Origin: Syntrophomonas sp. UBA1368
GTDB taxonomy: Bacteria > Bacillota > Syntrophomonadia > Syntrophomonadales > Syntrophomonadaceae
Direction: 5' to 3'
NCBI GenBank assembly: GCA_002305965.1
Contig: DBRM01000056.1
Location: 12,342 to 19,260 of the forward strand
DNA length: 6,919 nt
Part shown: in pieces, positions 1-6,700 of the stretch
Layout of the letters: each line of letters opens with the position of its first letter
Position numbering within the stretch: the first letter of the stretch is position 1
The notes under the pieces: model-generated
Told to the model about the DNA's origin: nothing
The model's input: only the letters and a program-made list of their open reading frames with translations
Databases searched by the model: none
Position numbers and translations under genes: made by a program

Positions 1-141
1 ATTCCAGGTTTATACGCAGCCGGCAATGCTTCCGGAAGTTATTATGCCAATGATTATTGCGTAAATCTTCCCGGCAACAGCCATGGACGTGCCTATACCT
101 TTGGATACCTGGCCGGTAAGAGCATAGTTAAAAACGGATAA
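1..141 (+). CDS. FAD-dependent reductase, fumarate reductase/flavocytochrome c superfamily, C-terminal fragment
   Basis: The gene is cut by the left edge; only the last 46 residues and the TAA stop (139-141) are present, in frame from base 1. The fragment opens with IPGLYAAGNASG, which matches the conserved FAD-contacting end of the FAD_binding_2 family (fumarate reductase flavoprotein, urocanate reductase, 3-ketosteroid dehydrogenase). It is followed by a PGNSHGRAYTFGYLAGK segment that corresponds to the family's closing GG-N-S-x-x-x-A-x-x-x-G-x-x-A-G helix. By family knowledge such proteins use FAD to reduce or desaturate C=C bonds, often as terminal reductases in anaerobes. The substrate, any heme domain and any secretion signal lie outside the window. 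It ends 84 bases before a shared terminator and converges with the sigma-54 activator gene. Superfamily membership is well supported; the specific enzyme is not. Confidence 0.82.
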   Translation: MPGLYAAGNASGSYYANDYCVNLPGNSHGRAYTFGYLAGKSIVKNG

Positions 142-151
142 AGAATTGGTA

Positions 152-168
152 ACGTAATTTTATTACGT
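152..168. repeat. Perfect 7-bp AT-rich dyad just after the flavoprotein stop
   Basis: ACGTAAT and ATTACGT are separated by TTT, starting 11 bases after the stop codon of the upstream flavoprotein gene. There is no T run on either side, so it is not an intrinsic terminator by itself. It could be a small mRNA 3' hairpin or a protein-binding site. The remaining bases between 142 and 224 show no gene or other signal that I can support. Confidence 0.4.
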
Positions 169-224
169 GAGAAGACGGCAGCAAAATAAGAAGCAATATA
201 TAAAACAGGATAAGCAGCAGCGAA

Positions 225-254
225 AAAACAGGGGAGTATCAGCTCCCCTGTTTT
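225..254. terminator. Bidirectional intrinsic terminator between converging genes
   Basis: A perfect 12-bp stem (AAAACAGGGGAG at 225-236 with CTCCCCTGTTTT at 243-254) closes a 6-base loop. On the + strand the stem ends in TTTT followed by ATTTT. On the - strand the stem leads into a run of six T (complement of 223-228). It can therefore stop both the upstream flavoprotein transcript and the sigma-54 activator transcript. The right arm codes for the last residues of the activator, and the TGA stop (239-241) lies inside the loop. Confidence 0.9.
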
Positions 255-2266
255 ATTTTGAGATCATATTCTTTTATTTTGCGGTAAAGGGTAGAGCGGC
301 TCATCTTCAGCGACGCAGCAGCTTCGGATATATTATTCCTGTATTGCTGAAGTGCCTCGGCAATAAAGATTTTTTCCACTTCTTTCATGGAAAGATTGTC
401 CTTTTCGCTTACATGTCTGGCCCTTTTAGGAATAGCCGGCTGCATTTCTTCCGGTAAATGTTCCGGCTCAATAATGCCATTGCTGCTGATATTTAAGGCA
501 TAAAGCATGGCATTTTCAAGCTGCCTTACATTACCTGGCCAGTCATAGCTCAGCAGGGTGATCATAGTCAAGTCACTGATTATGGGCACCTCCATTTTTT
601 GTTGTTCTGCAATGGTGCGCAGGAAATGGTTTGCCAGTAAAATGATATCCTGACCTCGCTCCCTGAGCGGGGGAATATTGATTTGCAATACTTTTAACCG
701 GTACAACAGGTCGGTGCGAAATTTATCTTTCGCCACCAGTTCAGCCAGATTCCGATTGGTAGCAGTGATCAGCCGGAAATCCACCGGCACATATTGACTG
801 GCCCCTACCCGCATAACTCTTTTTTCATCCAGGACCCGGAGCAATACTGGCTGCAGATCCAGAGGCATGTCACCGATTTCATCCAGGAAAAGCGTTCCCC
901 CGTCAGCCAATTCGATTTTGCCTGGTCTTCCTTGTTTTTCAGCTCCGGTAAAGGAACCCCCCTCATATCCGAACAATTCGCTTTCGATCAGGGCACTGGG
1001 AATCGCAGCACAGTTTACTGCCACAAAGGGTCCTTTGGGCCTGCTTTTATTATGGATAGCCTGGGCAAACATTTCTTTGCCGGTGCCGCTTTCACCCTGT
1101 AATAAAACATTGGCATCCAGGTAGGAGAATTTTTCTGCCATTCTGACAGCATTGAGCAGTTCAGGTGATTTGCCGACGATATGGGCAAAGGTATACTGGA
1201 TTGGATGACTTTTCGGTTGTCTGCGGGAACGTTCCGCTTTCTTAAAGGTTACGATACAGCCTGTATTCGCTCCTGCCGCCTCAATGATCGGCTGCACAGA
1301 ACGTATATTGATACGCTGGTTCCAACGTTCCAGGTGGATCACCCTGTCAGAAACCGGCTTGCCGTCATGCAAAACTGCTTCAATAAATGAATGTTTGCCC
1401 AGGACTGTTTCATACGGCATTCCTATGAAGTCATGTTCAAGCAGGCTGCCGAAATAATTACAGGCCGTTGCATTGGCATTGGTCACAATACCGCTGGTGT
1501 TGATGGTAAAAACTCCGTCTTCAGATGATTCCATGGCCACACTTAGCAGTCTGCTGTTGAGCAGTAACTGGAACTCTTTTTCCATCGCCCAGGCCATGGA
1601 CACCACCAGACCCAGGGAATGTGCATTCTGCTGATGAAAGCTGGGGCTGACGATGGACAAGGTTCCGGCCAGATTCTTATTTCCATCAAATATGGGTGCT
1701 GCTGAACAAAAAATATCATCATATTTTTCACAATAGTGTTCCGGTCCGCAAATTTGCATAGGGATACCATGGATCAGACATATAGCATGGGCACAGGTCC
1801 CAACCGTTTCTTCATTCCATATGGAACCGGCCGTCAGCTTGAACCTGCGATTCTGCGCTTCCAGCTTCTGACTGCCCTCTATAACTTTTAACATGGTGCC
1901 TTTTTCATCGCTGAGCAAAATGATGCATTGTGAATCACCCAGCATGCTTTCCAACTGTTGGATAAAAGGCTCCGAAGCTTTAAGGAGCACGGCTTTCTCC
2001 TGACAGCGCAGATCAAGCGCATCCTTGTCCAGGGTCGGAGCAAAGTTATAATCAAAAACGTTCAGTCCATAATTATAGGATCTGATCCAGGAATCGACGA
2101 TCTCCGGCCTGAGCAGCTTCATTTTCTCCGGATCGATCCGTTCGTTGACCACATCCATTTTCAATTCTTTAATTTTCCGTATCAGATCGATATCATCCGG
2201 TTCCAGTGTATTAACCAGGATGCTGCGGTTTCTTATCATAGGGCTGAGTGCATTTTCAAGCTTCAT
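239..2266 (-). CDS. Sigma-54-dependent transcriptional activator, AcoR-like (GAF-PAS-AAA+-Fis HTH)
   Basis: This 675-residue cytoplasmic protein is a bacterial enhancer-binding protein that uses ATP to open sigma-54 promoters. Residues 51-68 carry the RPEI-x-x-SW-x-RS signature found at the start of AcoR-type activators. A GAF domain follows at about 95-215 and a PAS domain at about 240-345. The AAA+ domain (about 360-590) shows Walker A GESGTGKE at 391-398, a sigma-54 contact loop GSFTGA at 437-442, Walker B GGTLFLDE at 456-463, an arginine-finger region near 516-537 and WPGNVRQLEN at 576-585. A Fis-type helix-turn-helix sits at about 625-668. All ATPase motifs are intact, so it should be active. 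The start is supported by GGGAGG (2274-2279) seven bases upstream. It is divergent from the PucR-like regulator, whose promoter is sigma-54 type, making that gene its likeliest target. The effector is unknown; the AcoR family includes acetoin-sensing members, but no acetoin genes are visible here. Confidence 0.95.
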   Translation of the reverse strand: MKLENALSPMIRNRSILVNTLEPDDIDLIRKIKELKMDVVNERIDPEKMKLLRPEIVDSWIRSYNYGLNVFDYNFAPTLDKDALDLRCQEKAVLLKASEPFIQQLESMLGDSQCIILLSDEKGTMLKVIEGSQKLEAQNRRFKLTAGSIWNEETVGTCAHAICLIHGIPMQICGPEHYCEKYDDIFCSAAPIFDGNKNLAGTLSIVSPSFHQQNAHSLGLVVSMAWAMEKEFQLLLNSRLLSVAMESSEDGVFTINTSGIVTNANATACNYFGSLLEHDFIGMPYETVLGKHSFIEAVLHDGKPVSDRVIHLERWNQRINIRSVQPIIEAAGANTGCIVTFKKAERSRRQPKSHPIQYTFAHIVGKSPELLNAVRMAEKFSYLDANVLLQGESGTGKEMFAQAIHNKSRPKGPFVAVNCAAIPSALIESELFGYEGGSFTGAEKQGRPGKIELADGGTLFLDEIGDMPLDLQPVLLRVLDEKRVMRVGASQYVPVDFRLITATNRNLAELVAKDKFRTDLLYRLKVLQINIPPLRERGQDIILLANHFLRTIAEQQKMEVPIISDLTMITLLSYDWPGNVRQLENAMLYALNISSNGIIEPEHLPEEMQPAIPKRARHVSEKDNLSMKEVEKIFIAEALQQYRNNISEAAASLKMSRSTLYRKIKEYDLKIKQGS

Positions 2267-2306
2267 TTTTTAACCTCCCGGAAAGTAACGCTAACAATAT
2301 CAACTG

Positions 2307-2367
2307 ATTCTCATATTAACACAAAAGTCGCAGAACCGGTTTGATAAAAATGTTCCATTTTGAGAAT
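2307..2367. repeat. Inverted ATTCTCA/TGAGAAT pair, candidate activator sites
   Basis: ATTCTCA (2307-2313) and TGAGAAT (2361-2367) are exact inverted copies whose centres are 54 bp apart. When extended outward from the activator gene, the two half-sites agree at about 12 of 18 positions. They lie about 90-150 bp upstream of the predicted sigma-54 start, the usual range for enhancer sites. The left copy touches the predicted -10 of the activator gene, which would allow self-repression. Binding by the neighbouring activator is inferred. Confidence 0.35.
2311..2322 (-). promoter_or_regulatory. Candidate promoter/operator box shared with the oxidoreductase gene
   Basis: Read on the - strand this is GTGTTAATATGA. 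The identical 12-mer occurs at 6856-6867, in the same orientation. The gap to the start codon is 44 bases here and 47 there. TGTTAATAT resembles an extended -10 element (TG-N-TAATAT), which would place the transcript start near 2306. No good -35 hexamer precedes it; the AACCGGTT palindrome occupies that position. It may be the core promoter, a regulator site, or both. Confidence 0.5.
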
Positions 2368-2430
2368 AGGCTGGCTGCTTTTCTACAAGTGAAAGCCTGT
2401 AAATGATGGTTTTTGGTTTGAAACTGATAC

Positions 2431-2445
2431 TGGCATACAATTTGC
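2431..2445 (+). promoter_or_regulatory. Sigma-54 (RpoN) -24/-12 promoter
   Basis: TGGCATACAATTTGC matches the consensus TGGCAC-N5-TTGC with a single change (T for C at the sixth base), and the invariant GG and GC have the required spacing. The predicted transcript start is near 2457, giving a leader of about 33 bases before the PucR-like start codon. The divergent neighbour encodes a sigma-54 activator, which strongly supports the call. I saw no second such site in the other upstream regions. Confidence 0.88.
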
Positions 2446-2474
2446 TTATGTAAATAAGCACAAGTAAAATTTCC

Positions 2475-2483
2475 AGGAAGGTG
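2475..2483 (+). promoter_or_regulatory. Ribosome binding site that fixes the PucR-like start
   Basis: AGGAAGGTG ends six bases before the ATG at 2490. An in-frame GTG at 2481 lies inside this site and so would have no Shine-Dalgarno sequence at a usable distance. ATG 2490 is therefore the better start. Confidence 0.8.
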
Positions 2484-2489
2484 TGCAGG

Positions 2490-3719
2490 ATGATAGCAAC
2501 AGTAAAAAACACTGACCAATTGATCGAGGGAGTACTGGATCAGGGATTGTCTTTTATCGGTGATTACCTGCAAAAGAGGCTGTATTTACCCGTTCTGATC
2601 ACAGATCATAATGGTTTGATCTATTTCCCGGTAACCAGTGACCCGGAGGCAGGAAACGGCGAAATATTTATAGACATACCCGCCGGTTGGGAAAACGAGG
2701 AATTCTATTATTGTCAGTTGAACTGTACCCTTTATTATCGTATCCCAGCAAATCCCGGTCACGCATATGTGGCGGCGGAAAAGGTATCTGCAGACCGGAT
2801 CCCTGAATTAATTGATGTTATAAGGGATTGTAAACTGGCAGTTAAATGTTATTTCTCAAAAATCAACAATGGCAATGAATATTTCGAAAAGGAATTGACT
2901 GATTATCTTTTCTCCCGTAGTCATGCCAACCTGCGGGATATCATGCATGGAATGAATAATGAATTGGATATCAAGCGCCCCTGTTATGTAATGATGGTGC
3001 AGGTGGAAGCAGTCAGACAAAAGATCGAAGCCCGCGCCATACGTTCATATATAAATGAATATATGAGAAGGGAAAAACTCAGAGCCATTACTTTATACCG
3101 GGAGAATCAGGTGGCGGTTATCGTTCCGGTCAATGATAACATAGAAGCGGCAGAAGCTGTTCAAATAGAGCATACCGTTGATCTGAAAAAACTTCAGGAG
3201 TCTTTAAGCCATTGTTTTAAAATGACTGTTTCCATTGGCGCCGGTCAAATAAAACCTTTCGAAAATATCGACAAAAGTTTTGATCAGGCCCGGATCACAA
3301 TTATTCTGAACCACTTGATGGGCAAAAGTAATTTTATCTGCAAATTTTCTGAGCTGGGTGTTTACCGCGCAGTATTTTCCCAGGATTTAAAAACCACCCG
3401 GGAATATTGCGATGATATTTTAAGTAAATTAATTGAACATGATTGTAAAAGTGAAGGAGAATTGCTGCCCACATTAAGAAAACTGCTTGATACCTGCGGA
3501 AATATCAAAGCCACAGCTGACAGTCTTTTTATACATGTGAACACGCTTTATTACCGGATCAACAAAATTGAACAAATACTGGAGGCCGATCTGTCTAAAA
3601 TGGATACCAGAGTGGACCTTCATACCGCGATTAAAGTTTACGATACGCTGCAAATACTTGACGGAGCAGCCAATGCTGCTCCGTCAGTAGAATCGCCCGT
3701 TTATGCCTTACATGCTTAA
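2490..3719 (+). CDS. PucR/CdaR-family transcriptional regulator
   Basis: This 409-residue protein (from ATG 2490) ends in a PucR-type DNA-binding domain. Near residues 322-387 it has LLPTLRKLL, then T-C-G-N-I-K-A-T-A and HVNTLYYRINKIE, the signature of the HTH_30 family. Residues about 162-285 look like the degenerate GGDEF-like domain of CdaR proteins (VSIGAGQIKPF, then S-F-D-Q-A-R). Residues about 20-120 form an N-terminal sensor that I cannot assign with certainty; LPVLITDHNGLIYFP is PAS-like. There are no membrane segments. Family members sense metabolites such as purine breakdown products or sugar diacids and usually activate nearby catabolic genes; the ligand here is unknown. A sigma-54 promoter drives it, so it is probably second in a cascade below the divergent activator. 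About 16 residues follow the usual end of the family and are partly encoded by a strong hairpin. By eye the gene is more AT-rich than the oxidoreductase. Confidence 0.9.
   Translation: MIATVKNTDQLIEGVLDQGLSFIGDYLQKRLYLPVLITDHNGLIYFPVTSDPEAGNGEIFIDIPAGWENEEFYYCQLNCTLYYRIPANPGHAYVAAEKVSADRIPELIDVIRDCKLAVKCYFSKINNGNEYFEKELTDYLFSRSHANLRDIMHGMNNELDIKRPCYVMMVQVEAVRQKIEARAIRSYINEYMRREKLRAITLYRENQVAVIVPVNDNIEAAEAVQIEHTVDLKKLQESLSHCFKMTVSIGAGQIKPFENIDKSFDQARITIILNHLMGKSNFICKFSELGVYRAVFSQDLKTTREYCDDILSKLIEHDCKSEGELLPTLRKLLDTCGNIKATADSLFIHVNTLYYRINKIEQILEADLSKMDTRVDLHTAIKVYDTLQILDGAANAAPSVESPVYALHA
3659..3686. repeat. 12-bp perfect stem-loop inside the 3' end of the PucR-like gene
   Basis: GACGGAGCAGC (3660-3670) pairs with GCTGCTCCGTC (3675-3685) around a CAAT loop, and one further T-A pair closes the base. 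It codes for part of the tail D-G-A-A-N-A-A-P-S. No T run follows on the + strand; on the - strand only a weak GTATTTG follows. It lies 45 bp past the stop of the converging oxidoreductase gene, for which it is the only hairpin visible nearby. It could end or stabilise either transcript, but it is not a canonical intrinsic terminator. Confidence 0.6.
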
Positions 3720-3730
3720 AAGTATTAAAA

Positions 3731-6700
3731 CTATATCTCTTTAGCCGTACGCAGGTATTCAACCATATGGGGCATAAAATAAGGAATGATTTCTTTTAAC
3801 ATTTTGGGCATCAACACATCCATGGTCTTAGGCATCAGATCCGGCATCTGTTCTGACAGATAGTCAGGCATGGTGATGGCCGCCCCTACCTTTTCCAGCA
3901 TTTTGGGCATCACTTTGGGCATGATATCCGGCATCAGTTTGGGGAAGAGGGCCGGCATCATGGTGCTCATCATGGATATCATAGGCTCTTTTACGGAGGC
4001 GGGGGATTTTACCACCATCCGCATCATACTGCGATACACATCCGGCATGGCATTGATCAGATCAGGGATCATATCCGCCATCAGATCCGCCATGCCCCAG
4101 GGGGTCATCAAACGGATCATCTGCTCAAAGACGCCCCATTTTTCATCAATCACTGCATTGGAATCCGGAATGTTATAACCGAAGGATTCCGCTGCCAGGG
4201 TCGACAGATCCCGTATTTCAATGGGGAAGCTGCCCAGATCCCGTGAACGTTTGAGCTGCACCCGGCAGCAGGGACAAGCGGTGATCAGGGTATCAGCACC
4301 GGTATCAATGGCTTCCTGGATCCTTTTGGCACCGATGGTTTCTGCCACATCGGGATCAGCCACCAGGGTGAGTACAGCTCCACAGCAATGAGCCTCTTCT
4401 TTGTTGAAACGCATTTCCCGGAAATTACTGCCGGGGATGGCTTCAATCAAGGTCCGGGGGCCTTCATAGCGGACCCCCGCCCGGCCCATATGACAGGGAT
4501 CATGATACGTTACTTTGCGCCCAATATCACCCGGTAGTTTAAACTCGCCTTTTTCGATCAGCTCACCTAACACATCGGCATAATGCATAGCGTGGAATGG
4601 ATAATCAATGCCTCTTTCTTCTGCCCAGTGCCGGTAGTATATTTCCCACACCAGCCAGCAGGCAGGGCAGGTAGTAATGATTTTTGTGGCCCCGGTTTTT
4701 TTCATATTCTCGATATTTTTTGCCGCAGTTTCATCGAATACTTCCCAGCGTCCGGAAACCAGCATCGGGATTCCGCAGCATTGTTCTTCTTTACCTATAT
4801 AACTGTAATTTATTCCGGCTTCTTTCAGCAGCAAAGCGGTGGACTGGGCCACGTCCTGTTCGACGAAGGAGGAGGTACAGCCCGGGAAGAAAACATAATC
4901 AGACTTATCACTGACGTATTCCCTGATTTCATCAGTCATCCAGCCATCCCGGTCTTTGGCGTAACTTCCCCAGATATTGCCCTGCTGGCGCATGGTGTTG
5001 ACCATGATCTCAAAGGGCGGGAAAGTATGAAAGCCCCTTTTATCGATCAATTCGCCTCGTAAAGTCAGCCAGGAGGATTCATTGGGCAAATCCAGCTGGC
5101 AGGTATGGTTACACATCTCACAGGTGGTACAGGACATAAAGTTGTTGACCGCCTTCTGATCCCATTCTTCTTCGCCTTCCAGAACCATCTTTAAATAGGT
5201 CCATTTCCCCCGGGGTGATTGAGATTCCCAGCCCCGGCCATAATACTGGTCACATTGGTCTACGCAATAACCGCACTGGGAACAGGCATAAGCATACCAG
5301 GCGATATCTCCGGGGATCCCTTTACGGGCTTTGAAAACTTCCCCGGCTTCTTTGCCCTTGGCCCAATTTCCGAATACCCTGATCAATGGTTCAAAAGCAT
5401 TGGCCATTTTCAGCGCGCTGGAAACCATGGTCTTATCTAAAACCTTACCCGGATTCATCAATCCCTCCGGGTCCATATCCGCTTTGAACCGGCGTAATTC
5501 TTCCACCCGCTCTTTCCCCAGTACTTCTTCCGCCATACTGGTGAAATACAGAGCCGTGGCATAGGGACGACCGCCGTACTTTTGTGCAGTTTTCAGCACC
5601 GTCAGTGATAAACCGAAAGCCAGGTTGAAGTTGAACTTCCTCTCATCGTGGGGGATAAAGCCCAGCAGCACAAATTCCTTGCGGTCCGTTGCAAAACCTT
5701 CCAGAATAAATGGATGTTTGATCTCGCTGTCGATCTCCCGGATGACCTCAGCCAGTTTTTCCAGAGGCACCACCACTTCGCTGGGGATTAAAGAAGGGGC
5801 GATACGTTTGGCCCGCATCGGTTCAAAACGGGCATCCCATTCATGCCGGGCAATTTCCTCTGATAAAATTTCGCCATTAAATAAAGCAGCCAGTTCCTGT
5901 ACATCGTTCATAATCTGGTCGCAGCGGTCAGCGGTGCAGGATAAAATGGCAATAAATTTTTCAGGCAGGATCACCTTGTGCTCATCTTCCACCGGATGAC
6001 CATGGTGCAGATGCGGGGGGAGCTTATTTTTCATTTTGGCTGCTTCCGGGTTGATGAAGCTTACCGACCAGAGCCTGACTTTTCTCTGATAGAGTCCTTC
6101 CATGAAATCAGTCATATTATCTACTGTATCAAAAGCGATTGCATTGATGTGCATGGGTTTTAAATCTTTGACCCGGATGACCACCTGACTGATCAGACCG
6201 GTGATCCCGTTCACCTCGCTCACCAGGTTCAGTTCTGTTCCTTTTAACTCACGTATATTCCCATCAGGCAGAACCACCCGTGCGGACAGAACATTATCAG
6301 CAAAATAACCGTACTCATAGCTGCCAATACCTGCTCCGCCCTGGGCCAGCCAGCCGCCCACCGTGGAAGCAGGAAAACTGGTGGGGTAGAGAGCCAGGGT
6401 CAAATTTTGCTGATTCAGGTGATATTCAAGTTCTTTCCAAACTACGCCGGGTTCTACCACAGCGGTCAAATTCTCCCCGTCAATGGCGTTGATTTTGTTC
6501 ATGCGGTTGAACTCCACCACCAAACCGCCTTCAACCGGCAAAACGCCCCCATAACCGGAAGTCGCCTTGCCCCGGGGAGTGAGGTTTATTTTTTTCTGCC
6601 TGGCCAGCTTCACCAGTTCAACCAGTTCTTCCTCCGATACCGGCTGAACGATGCCGTCAGGCACCGGGTCCCCCGCCAGCGGTTTGATCATCGAAGGCAT

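Larger units (their letters stand above)
2267..2489. promoter_or_regulatory. Divergent control region between the two regulator genes
   Basis: This 223-bp gap separates the start codons of the sigma-54 activator (leftward) and the PucR-like regulator (rightward). It holds the activator's ribosome site, a 12-bp box also found upstream of the large oxidoreductase (2311-2322), an AACCGGTT palindrome (2334-2341), an inverted ATTCTCA/TGAGAAT pair, and a sigma-54 promoter at 2431-2445. No convincing small gene lies here. Confidence 0.85.

Noticed and set aside
167..457. A 96-codon + strand open frame across the terminator and the 3' end of the activator gene
   Set aside because: It is antisense to the clearly real sigma-54 activator, runs through the terminator hairpin, has a low-complexity basic start and lacks a ribosome site.
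2481..2483. GTG as the start of the PucR-like gene
   Set aside because: The GTG lies inside the AGGAAGGTG ribosome site; the ATG at 2490 is properly spaced from it.
2300..2573. Two overlapping - strand open frames of 70 and 85 codons
   Set aside because: They cover the divergent promoter region and run antisense to the PucR-like gene. Neither resembles a known protein or has a good ribosome site.
3659..3686. Classical intrinsic terminator for the PucR-like gene
   Set aside because: The stem is strong, but it lies before the stop codon and is not followed by a T run on the + strand, so it is listed as a stem-loop instead.
3764..3958. Tandem DNA repeat or CRISPR-like array in the Met/Pro tail
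   Set aside because: GGCAT units recur irregularly and without exact repeats or spacers. The pattern follows from the repeated Met-Pro codons.
4583..5062. A 159-codon + strand open frame inside the oxidoreductase
   Set aside because: It is antisense to coding sequence for conserved CCG and ferredoxin motifs. Its length is explained by the composition of the opposite strand.
5625..5999. A 124-codon + strand open frame inside the oxidoreductase
   Set aside because: It is Ser-rich antisense sequence opposite a conserved flavoprotein domain, with no ribosome site or family resemblance.
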